From: Bacillota bacterium
Lineage (GTDB): Bacteria > Bacillota > Clostridia > Lachnospirales > Lachnospiraceae
Assembly (NCBI GenBank): GCA_023450835.1
Contig: JAEXGM010000228.1
Location: forward strand, 1 to 5,852
DNA: 5,852 nt
Reading direction: 5' to 3'
Shown: positions 1-5,658 of the stretch, piece by piece
Position numbering within the stretch: the stretch's first letter is position 1
How the letters are laid out: every line of letters starts with the position of its first letter
Notes under the pieces: model-generated
The model's database searches: none
The model's input: the letters and a program-made list of their open reading frames with translations, nothing else
Told to the model about the DNA's origin: nothing
Position numbers and translations under genes: made by a program

Positions 1-359
1 GCTCTGCGGCATTCACGTTCAATACTGTTTAACAGCACGGTACCAAAACCATTCCCGAAGCCCTCTAAAATAACTCCTATCAGGCGTAATTTCCCGGAGG
101 CTCCATCTGCTATATCCTTTTTCTCATTCACCGTTTCTTCTTCAAGTCCGATTACAAAAGAACCTTTTCCTGCCATCCGCACAATCTTGCTTTCCTTTGC
201 CAGCATCTCCAAGGCCTTTTTACTTGTTATCCTGCTGACATTATATTGCTCAGCCAGTTCCTTTTCAGAGGGGATCCTTTCCCCCGGCTTATACCTTCCT
301 CCAGCAATTGCGCCGGCTATGTCCATATAAATCTGTTCATAAAGTGGCGACTGTTTCAT
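1..359 (-). CDS. GntR-family transcriptional regulator with LacI-type sensor domain, partial (C-terminus beyond window)
   Basis: The visible 119 codons begin MKQSPLYEQIYMDIAGAI and form a GntR-type winged helix-turn-helix at about residues 5-70. The hallmark pieces are PLYEQIY (5-11), PGERIPSEKELAEQYNVSR (25-43) and the wing GKGSFV (64-69). After a short hydrophilic linker, residues about 91-119 (LRLIGVIL, FGTVLLNSIERE) match the first strand and helix of LacI/GalR-type periplasmic-binding-like sensor domains. This GntR-LacI chimera is the AraR type of architecture, which binds operator DNA and lets go when it binds a sugar. The start is firm: an in-frame TAA lies one codon upstream, and an AAAGGA sits 14 nt upstream. 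It lies downstream of, and in the same direction as, the alpha-mannosidase, so control of mannoside use is the natural inference. The effector cannot be told because most of the sensor domain is outside the window. Confidence 0.9.
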   Translation of the reverse strand, partial: MKQSPLYEQIYMDIAGAIAGGRYKPGERIPSEKELAEQYNVSRITSKKALEMLAKESKIVRMAGKGSFVIGLEEETVNEKKDIADGASGKLRLIGVILEGFGNGFGTVLLNSIERECRR

Positions 360-446
360 TTCTTATTTCGAAATCCTTTCTTAATCCCTTTTCTCATCAC
401 ACGCTTTGAGGAATGTAATACCGTGTCAGCCCAGCGTATATCTTTT

Positions 447-475
447 ATTTTAGCACAGGAAGCCTCGTCTTACAA
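447..475 (-). promoter_or_regulatory. Candidate sigma-A promoter of the GntR-family regulator gene
   Basis: On the minus strand there is TTGTAA (475-470, 4 of 6 to TTGACA), a 17-bp spacer and TAAAAT (452-447, 5 of 6 to TATAAT). The -10 is extended by TG (455-454). It lies about 90 bp upstream of the regulator start. This suggests the regulator can be transcribed on its own as well as by read-through from the mannosidase. No TGTACA element like those near the mannosidase promoter is seen here, so autoregulation through that motif is not indicated. Confidence 0.5.
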
Positions 476-529
476 TTATTTTCCTTATCCGCAGGTACCC
501 TTACGAAGCTTTCTGCGCTGCTTTTTGTT

Positions 530-557
530 CCGAACTGGCATTTATGCTTAAATTCGG
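530..557 (-). other. Hairpin just after the alpha-mannosidase stop codon (weak or non-canonical 3' end)
   Basis: Three bases beyond the TAG stop, CCGAATT (557-551) pairs with AGTTCGG (536-530), including one G-U pair. A nested GCAT/ATGC stem (547-544 with 541-538) sits in the loop. On the minus strand it is followed by an A-rich run rather than a T tract, so it does not meet the rule for an intrinsic terminator. It could protect the mannosidase mRNA 3' end or be a processing site. Confidence 0.35.
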
Positions 558-560
558 TTC

Positions 561-3500
561 CTATGGCTGTTTTTTGTATACAATTTTTAAGGTTACAATT
601 TCATAAGGCTTAATGCCGAATGAGACTTGCTTCGTATTCACCCCAATTATTTCTTCTTCCTCCTCCAGCATGGAGCATACGGCTATTCTTTCCGCTTCTT
701 CCGGCAGAGTCATTTTCACTTCATTACGCTGGTTATAGTATTCATACAAGCGCAGTATCTGCACATTTTCTTCCGGTTCCTCCGCTGCTTTCACAACCTC
801 CAGAATAACATTTTCACAGTCTGTCTCGGCTGCACTGTAACTGACCGGCTTATCCCCTTCGCCTTTGGACTTTACGGCTGCGAACAGGGGATTATTTAAT
901 TCATAGGCTTCTTTTACCGTACCGCCAGTACGAAAATCATCTTTATGAGGATAAAAAGAATAGGTAAATTCATGCTTTTCTTTATCCGCGGATGGATTGG
1001 GACTCGTTGCGGACTTTAACAGGGACAGCCCTATAACGCCTTCATGGACATGACAGCCATATTTGCAGTCATTGATCAGGCTCACGCCATAATTATTTTC
1101 ATGAATGTCCAGCCATTTATGATGGCATACCTCGAAACGTGCAGCATCCCAGGAGGTATTATGATGTGTCGGCCGGGTCACATTGCCGTACTGTATTTCA
1201 TAATCCGCTTCATTACTGTGTATATCCACCGGGAATAAAGCCTTCAGGAGAATATGATCCTGTTTCCAGTCAACTTCTGTCTTAATGTCAATTCTCCTGC
1301 TGTCATGGTACAAGAATATATACTGGGTGATGGTAGAATCCAAATATTTTCTTTCCACCTTCATACAGGCTCTTAAGCTGCCGCTTTCCACCACTTTCAT
1401 TTCTGTAACCTTGTCTATTTCCCAGCTTTTTTCCCCATAGTAATTGTTCACATCCCATGCATCCCAGTTGTGGGGACGGTCCTCATAGGACATGATAACA
1501 TTGCCGCATTCGCCGGGTTTTAAGACCTCACGGTCATTTTCCTTATCATAGACAGAAAGAAACTGGCCTTTTTCATTAAAAATTATCCGTATACATGAAT
1601 TTTCCATACTGTTATCTGTAATTCTTAAGTTCGTTTCCGGTGCGCCGCCATCAGCCAGAGTATATACCTTATACCCTGCCGCCGGTACTGTAAGGGCCCG
1701 GAACAGTATCTTTCCGTCTTCCAGTTTTTCATAAGGGCAGTAATTTTCCCCGTCTGTGACCAATCCGCTGTCTGCCGCATTTTCTGCCTCTGCAAGTACG
1801 TATCCCGTTCCTTTAAATCCATTGGGATTGAATACTGCAATAGCACCTTTTTCCGCTCCTATACTATCCGTCAGGGAATTCACTGCTCTTGTTAAAAGGG
1901 CATTCCCTCTTAAAAATAAATCCTCATATTCTTTCCTTGAGACTTCATAGACCTCTTCAATACTGGACCCCGGCAGAATATCATGGAACTGGTTTCTAAG
2001 AAGTGTCTCCCATAAATCATCCAGCTGCTCTTTCGGATAAGCAGTTCTGTTAAGCTTGCTGTCCATAACACTGAATAATTCAATATTATGAAGCAGAAAT
2101 TCCGCTTTCCTGTTATATTTCTTATTTCTTGCCATTGAGGTATAGGTTCCTCTGTGATATTCCAGGTAAAGCTCTCCGCTCCATTCCGGCAGGTACTTCT
2201 TTCCCTTTACCTCTTCCTCCAGCTTATGAAAGAATTCATTGGAGGAAGACTGCTTTGTCACAGGACAGCCCGGAATTCCCTTTTCCATCCGGCGCCCGGC
2301 CTCCAACATCTCCCTGGTCGGTCCGCCGCCTCCGTCCCCGTAACCATAGGCCATCAGCACTTCCGAATTCAGATATTTCTGCTGGTAACGCTGCCAGGAG
2401 CCTTTTACCTGAGAAGGTTCCAGCATTCCGTTGTAGGTAGTAAAGAAATTCTTTGATACCAGACTCTTATCATAATCACTGGCCGGAACAAAGTGGGTCA
2501 GAACCCTGCTTCCGTCAATTCCGATCCAGTTGAAAGTATCGTATGGCATCTTATTAAATTCGTTCCAGCTGATTTTTGTGGTCATGAAATAACGGACACC
2601 GCATTTTAGCATAATCTGAGGCAGTGCGGCAGAATAACCGAACACATCCGGCAGCCATAGAACTTCATTTTCTTTCTGAAACTCTTTTTTAAAAAAAGCC
2701 TTTCCCTTCACGAACTGTCTGACCAGGGATTCCCCTCCGGTCAGGTTACAATCCGCCTCAACGAACATACCGCCTTCCGCTTCCCATCTGCCTTCCTCAA
2801 TCCGGTGCTTTATTTCTTCGTAAACAGCCGGTTCTCTTTCCTTTACTGCCTTATACAGATGAGGCTGGCTGGACATAAAGCGGTATTCCGGATATTCCTC
2901 CATCAGCCGGAGCACTGTGGAGAAACTGCGCACAGCCTTGTCCTTGGCTGTCTCCAGGGTCCACAGCCATGCTATGTCAATATGTGTATGTCCCACACAC
3001 CAGACTTCTTCCTTTTCTTTGTTACATCTCTTTTCATAAAATTCCTTATCAAGATAAGCCTGTGCCTCCGCCAGGGATTCATAAAACTCTGTGGAATAAG
3101 CCTTCCGAAAATCCAAAAGATTTAAGGATTCGTTTAGCGTCAGCAATATTTCATAACATTCCTTTTCATCCTCTTTCATTAATCCTGCCACATCATAAGG
3201 CACTTTTACATCGTAATAATATTTTTCAATTTCTCTGTCCCGTACTGCAATTCTGGCATCCAAAATAGAATGGAAATGCATTTTACCCGTATAAACACAG
3301 AGAATAATATCGTATACTTCCCCTGACCTTCCGCACTCTTCCAGAACAACAGCCTCATGATTTTCATCAAGGCCCTGACGGAGCTTCCCGTTAACATACA
3401 GGCGAAATTGTGGATTTACAGTATCCCACCTCACCCCTCCAAAGTTATGTATTCCAAAAATAACTCTTTGGCCTTCATAACTTTCCGGAAGTTTTACCTG

Positions 3501-3707
3501 CATTCTAATGTAGTAATACTCATCATTTCCGCCCAGATCCATGGAGCCCGGGAACTTATTCCATTCCTTCCCGTTAAGCAATGCCAGATCTTTTATCTGT
3601 CCTTTCAGTACTAAATATTCCGCATTACTTATCTTCTCCGCATTCTTCTCACATAAAGCCGATAGGTGCCGCACCAGGCTCCCTATCCTCTCTTTTACCA
3701 TAACCAT
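561..3707 (-). CDS. Alpha-mannosidase, glycoside hydrolase family 38 (cytoplasmic, long form)
   Basis: This 1048-residue protein should hydrolyse alpha-linked mannose from oligosaccharides with retention of configuration, using a Zn-dependent two-step mechanism. Visible parts in order are an N-terminal beta-rich domain (about 1-230), the GH38 catalytic barrel (about 233-505), a helical middle domain (about 517-600, containing YHRGTYTSMARNKKYNRKAE) and a C-terminal beta-sandwich region (about 690-1045). By family comparison the Zn ligands are H242 and D244 (in GHTHIDIAWLW), D354 (WLPDVFGY) and H575 (QFHDILPGSS). D354 is also the expected nucleophile. YGYGDGGGGP (454-463) is typical of bacterial members. 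All key residues are present and there is no frameshift. No signal peptide or membrane segment is seen, so it acts inside the cell on imported glycans. The length fits the yeast Ams1/human MAN2C1-like group better than the shorter E. coli MngB. The start is supported by GGAGGG 5 nt upstream; a second ATG two codons later is less well spaced. Linkage specificity cannot be read from sequence. Confidence 0.96.
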   Translation of the reverse strand: MVMVKERIGSLVRHLSALCEKNAEKISNAEYLVLKGQIKDLALLNGKEWNKFPGSMDLGGNDEYYYIRMQVKLPESYEGQRVIFGIHNFGGVRWDTVNPQFRLYVNGKLRQGLDENHEAVVLEECGRSGEVYDIILCVYTGKMHFHSILDARIAVRDREIEKYYYDVKVPYDVAGLMKEDEKECYEILLTLNESLNLLDFRKAYSTEFYESLAEAQAYLDKEFYEKRCNKEKEEVWCVGHTHIDIAWLWTLETAKDKAVRSFSTVLRLMEEYPEYRFMSSQPHLYKAVKEREPAVYEEIKHRIEEGRWEAEGGMFVEADCNLTGGESLVRQFVKGKAFFKKEFQKENEVLWLPDVFGYSAALPQIMLKCGVRYFMTTKISWNEFNKMPYDTFNWIGIDGSRVLTHFVPASDYDKSLVSKNFFTTYNGMLEPSQVKGSWQRYQQKYLNSEVLMAYGYGDGGGGPTREMLEAGRRMEKGIPGCPVTKQSSSNEFFHKLEEEVKGKKYLPEWSGELYLEYHRGTYTSMARNKKYNRKAEFLLHNIELFSVMDSKLNRTAYPKEQLDDLWETLLRNQFHDILPGSSIEEVYEVSRKEYEDLFLRGNALLTRAVNSLTDSIGAEKGAIAVFNPNGFKGTGYVLAEAENAADSGLVTDGENYCPYEKLEDGKILFRALTVPAAGYKVYTLADGGAPETNLRITDNSMENSCIRIIFNEKGQFLSVYDKENDREVLKPGECGNVIMSYEDRPHNWDAWDVNNYYGEKSWEIDKVTEMKVVESGSLRACMKVERKYLDSTITQYIFLYHDSRRIDIKTEVDWKQDHILLKALFPVDIHSNEADYEIQYGNVTRPTHHNTSWDAARFEVCHHKWLDIHENNYGVSLINDCKYGCHVHEGVIGLSLLKSATSPNPSADKEKHEFTYSFYPHKDDFRTGGTVKEAYELNNPLFAAVKSKGEGDKPVSYSAAETDCENVILEVVKAAEEPEENVQILRLYEYYNQRNEVKMTLPEEAERIAVCSMLEEEEEIIGVNTKQVSFGIKPYEIVTLKIVYKKQP

Positions 3708-3726
3708 AACAGCCCTCCATAATAGG

Positions 3727-3747
3727 TGTACAACAAACTATGTACAA
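3727..3747 (-). promoter_or_regulatory. Candidate operator: two TGTACAA repeats between mannosidase promoter and start codon
   Basis: TGTACAA occurs at 3727-3733 and again at 3741-3747 on the plus strand (TTGTACA on the minus strand), with starts 14 bp apart. Each contains the palindrome TGTACA. The pair lies about 40 bp downstream of the predicted -10 and about 10 bp upstream of the mannosidase ribosome binding site, a position that suits a repressor roadblock. The TTGTAC core is like the half-site of AraR, a GntR-LacI chimera, and the regulator gene beside the mannosidase has that architecture. Binding is inferred from motif and position only. Confidence 0.45.
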
Positions 3748-3784
3748 TACACCGAATATATCATTTATATACTATTTATATATT

Positions 3785-3812
3785 ATTATATCATTATATT
3801 TTAAATTAACAA
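3785..3812 (-). promoter_or_regulatory. Predicted sigma-A promoter of the alpha-mannosidase gene
   Basis: On the minus strand there is TTGTTA (3812-3807, 4 of 6 to TTGACA), a 16-bp spacer and a perfect TATAAT (3790-3785). A TG at 3793-3792 makes it an extended -10 (TGATATAAT). Transcription would start near 3778, giving a leader of about 70 nt that contains the TGTACAA pair. The surrounding DNA is so AT-rich that other -10-like hexamers exist, but this is the best combination. Confidence 0.6.
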
Positions 3813-3838
3813 CTATTATTTTATTTAGGGAGGTATAC

Positions 3839-3898
3839 ATGCTTGGCTATACCAAGATTTCAAATAGAATAGTGTTATTATCTGAAACAGGAAATTAA
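3839..3898 (+). CDS. Candidate very small ORF (19 codons), unknown function
   Basis: A strong Shine-Dalgarno AGGGAGG (3827-3833) is 5 nt before an ATG that opens a 19-codon frame, MLGYTKISNRIVLLSETGN, ending in TAA four bases before the hairpin at 3903. The peptide has no clear membrane segment and is not recognised. GGTATA (3832-3837, overlapping the Shine-Dalgarno) can pair with TATACC (3848-3853), which would hide the start site. CTTGG (3842-3846) with CCAAG (3852-3856) is a competing small hairpin. It is in the same reading frame as the Gly-x-Leu repeat frame further right but is separated from it by stops at 3896 and 3923. It could be a real small peptide, the remnant 5' end of a decayed gene, or chance. 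No convincing promoter was found among the AT-rich hexamers upstream. Confidence 0.25.
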   Translation: MLGYTKISNRIVLLSETGN

Positions 3899-3902
3899 AA
3901 TA

Positions 3903-3950
3903 AATCAGGAGCTGCAATATTTTAATTTATATTTACAACAGCTCCTGATT
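3903..3950. terminator. Bidirectional intrinsic terminator (end of glyQS transcript on the minus strand)
   Basis: AATCAGGAGCTG (3903-3914) and CAGCTCCTGATT (3939-3950) form a perfect 12-bp stem around a 24-nt AT-rich loop. On the minus strand the stem is followed by TATTTTAATTT, so it should stop transcripts coming from glyQS through the repeat array. On the plus strand it is followed by GTTTAGTTTT, so it could also end a transcript of the 19-codon ORF. The loop is longer than usual, but the stem is strong. Confidence 0.75.
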
Positions 3951-3961
3951 GTTTAGTTTTG

Positions 3962-4171
3962 GGTTATTTAATTTTTAGCGGGTTAGTTTCTGGTTATTTA
4001 ATTTCTATTTGTTTAGCCCCTGGCGGCTTAGATCTTGGCTGTTTAGTTTCTGGCTCTTTAACCCTCGGCGGTTTAGTTCCTGGTTCTTTGGCTTCTGGTT
4101 ATTTAGTTCCTGGCGGCTTAGTTCCTGGTTCTTTGGCCTCTGGTTGTTTAGCCCCTGGCGGATTAATCTCC
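3962..4171. repeat. Degenerate 15-bp tandem repeat array (14 units) with 45-bp higher-order period
   Basis: Fourteen consecutive 15-bp units fit a consensus near GGYKGTTTAGTTCCT (plus strand) with no spacers. Every third unit (starting at 3977, 4022, 4067, 4112 and 4157) carries GCGG at unit bases 2-5, and the units between have T at base 4, so the true period is 45 bp made of three related 15-mers. The blocks at 4067-4111 and 4112-4156 are the most alike, differing at 5 of 45 bases. Degeneracy rises toward the left end, and a weaker unit (3947-3961) runs into the terminator stem. Most differences are C/T. The unit is a multiple of three, so frames stay open. The plus strand reads Gly-x-Leu-x-x repeats, and one minus frame reads Gln-Glu-Leu-Asn-Arg-like repeats. 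The array lies in the glyQS 3' untranslated region. Function is unknown. Confidence 0.9.
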
Positions 4172-4180
4172 GGCTGCTCT

Positions 4181-5560
4181 CTAGCACATCCGATTATTAA
4201 ATTTGCCGCTAAAATACTGTTCCAGCTCTGCAGCGGGCAGTTTGACCTGTTCCATCGTATCTCTGTGTCTTATGGTTACAGTCCCGCTTTCTATCGTATC
4301 ATCATCTATGGTAACCGCATAGGGAGTTCCGATTGCATCTCCTCTCCGGTAACGTTTCCCGATAGTTCCGGCATCATCATAAGAAACCATATATTTTTTC
4401 TTTAAAGAATAATAAAGTTCAAGTGCCTTCTCTGCATGTCGTTTCTTTATGAGGGGAAGTACATTGATCTTAATGGGTGCCAGAAAAGCCGGCAGCTTTA
4501 ATACCTGTCTTATTTCTCCTTTCTCAAGCTCTTCCTCTTCCAGTGTTTCAAACAATAATGCAAGAACAATTCTGTCCAGTCCATAGGTAGATTCTATAAT
4601 AAATGGAATATATCTTTCCTTTGTTTCTTCTTCAAAGTACTCTAAAACCTTTCCAGAATACTCCTGATGTCTTTTAAGGTCAAAATCCGTCCGGTTATGC
4701 GTTCCGTTTATTTCACCCCAGCCAAAAGGAAAGAGATACTCAATATCGCAGGCCGCCTTGGCATAGTGGGCAAGTTTTTCGTGGTCATGGTGCCTTAAAT
4801 GCTCTCTCCTTATGCCTAAGAATTCAAAGAAGCCAATACCATAGTCCTTAAAGTACTCATATAGCCCTTCATCCTCTCCCTTTTTACAAAAGGTCTGATA
4901 CTCCATCTGTTCAAACTCTATGGTTCGGAAGGTAAAATTTCCGGGTGTAATTTCATTGCGGAAAGCCTTTCCTATCTGGCCGATACCAAAGGGCAGCCTG
5001 GTACGCATGGAACGCATGACATTCAGGAAATTCACATATTCTCCCTGGGCATTTTCCGGCCTGAGATAAATCGTAGAAGCACTTTCTTTTGTCACACCCC
5101 TGTTGGTAGCAAACATGAGGTTGAATTGTCTGATATCCGTAAAGTCCGACTTACCGCATTTAGGACAGGGAATCTGCTTTTCTCTTATATAATGAATCAT
5201 TTCTTCCTGAGTCATGGAGTCGGCATTTACCTCAGTAGTAAAGTCATTTATAAGATTATCTGCCCTATGCCTGGTCTTGCAGCTCTTGCAGTCAAGAAGG
5301 GGATCTGAAAAGCCTGCCAGATGGCCGCTTGCTTCCCAAACCGTAGGATTCATCAGGATATCCGAATCCAGTTCATAGCTGTTATCTCTGTTCTGTATAA
5401 AGTAATAACGCCAGGCTTCCTTTATATTATTCTTAAGCCTAGTTCCTAACGGGCCATAATCCCAGGTATTGGCGAGCCCTCCGTAAATCTCGCTTCCTTT
5501 AAAAATAAATCCGTACTGATTACAATAAGCTGTTAAATCTTCCATAGTAAAACTCTTCAT
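4181..5560 (-). CDS. glyQS: Glycine--tRNA ligase, alpha2 homodimer type (class II)
   Basis: The enzyme charges tRNA-Gly with glycine in the cytoplasm. It is the single-chain alpha2 form, not the alpha2beta2 GlyQ/GlyS form, and at 459 residues it has normal length for bacterial members. Numbering from the chosen start, it opens with MKSFTMEDLTAYCNQYGF. It then has two Cys pairs that probably bind zinc (C91/C94 in CKSC and C132/C135 in CPKC), RPENAQGEY (167-175), class II motif 2 around FRNEI (R201), and motif 3 YGLDRIVLALL (326-336). It ends with a C-terminal anticodon-binding domain at about 356-450 (LPAFLAPIKINVLPL, then GKRYRRGDAIGTPYAVTID). The start at 5560 is preferred because GGAGGAG ends 5 nt upstream, at 5572-5566. 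A longer in-frame ATG at 5578 has no ribosome binding site and would translate through this one. The gene is preceded by a glycine T-box and followed 9 nt after the stop by a repeat array. It is intact. Confidence 0.97.
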   Translation of the reverse strand: MKSFTMEDLTAYCNQYGFIFKGSEIYGGLANTWDYGPLGTRLKNNIKEAWRYYFIQNRDNSYELDSDILMNPTVWEASGHLAGFSDPLLDCKSCKTRHRADNLINDFTTEVNADSMTQEEMIHYIREKQIPCPKCGKSDFTDIRQFNLMFATNRGVTKESASTIYLRPENAQGEYVNFLNVMRSMRTRLPFGIGQIGKAFRNEITPGNFTFRTIEFEQMEYQTFCKKGEDEGLYEYFKDYGIGFFEFLGIRREHLRHHDHEKLAHYAKAACDIEYLFPFGWGEINGTHNRTDFDLKRHQEYSGKVLEYFEEETKERYIPFIIESTYGLDRIVLALLFETLEEEELEKGEIRQVLKLPAFLAPIKINVLPLIKKRHAEKALELYYSLKKKYMVSYDDAGTIGKRYRRGDAIGTPYAVTIDDDTIESGTVTIRHRDTMEQVKLPAAELEQYFSGKFNNRMC

Positions 5561-5565
5561 ATTGT

Positions 5566-5572
5566 CTCCTCC
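5566..5572 (-). promoter_or_regulatory. Ribosome binding site that decides the glyQS start
   Basis: GGAGGAG on the minus strand lies 5 nt before the ATG at 5560. It lies inside the first codons of the longer frame that begins at 5578 (MNGGDN). The sequence upstream of 5578 has no purine-rich Shine-Dalgarno element, so the six extra residues are very unlikely to be made. Confidence 0.85.
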
Positions 5573-5621
5573 ATTCATTGTTTTTACGAAACCGGAAGCT
5601 AGAGTACCGTGGATTTATGAA

Positions 5622-5658
5622 TAAAAAAAGCCCTAAGCAATCAATGATTGCTTAGGGC
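5622..5658 (-). terminator. T-box attenuator terminator upstream of glyQS
   Basis: GCCCTAAGCAATC and its reverse complement form a near-continuous stem at 5658-5630 on the minus strand with a very small loop, followed by seven T residues (5629-5623). It is the textbook terminator of a T-box leader. The CCTAA at its 5' edge can also pair with TTAGG just before the T-box core (5687-5683), so readthrough and termination folds can exclude each other. It is about 60 nt upstream of the glyQS start. Confidence 0.93.

Noticed and set aside
246..551. Plus-strand ORF of 101 codons over the regulator start and the intergenic region
   Set aside because: It is antisense to the GntR helix-turn-helix coding sequence and its product is low in order and unlike any known family.
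2129..2456. Two overlapping plus-strand ORFs of about 100 codons inside the mannosidase gene
   Set aside because: They are antisense to a strongly conserved GH38 coding region, resemble no family and have no start signals.
3962..4171. CRISPR array
   Set aside because: The units are 15 bp, contiguous and without spacers, and no cas genes are present.
4005..4187. Minus-strand 60-codon ORF of QELNR-like repeats as a separate gene
   Set aside because: It has only a GTG overlapping the glyQS end, no Shine-Dalgarno, and its openness follows from the 15-bp periodicity.
3959..4405. Plus-strand ORF of 148 codons covering the repeats and the antisense of the glyQS end
   Set aside because: It begins at a TTG with no ribosome binding site, and its second half is simply antisense to conserved GlyRS sequence. 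It is kept as a finding about the repeat frame, not called as a gene.
5561..5578. Longer glyQS N-terminus (MNGGDN extension)
   Set aside because: No ribosome binding site precedes it, and its codons are themselves the Shine-Dalgarno for the ATG at 5560.
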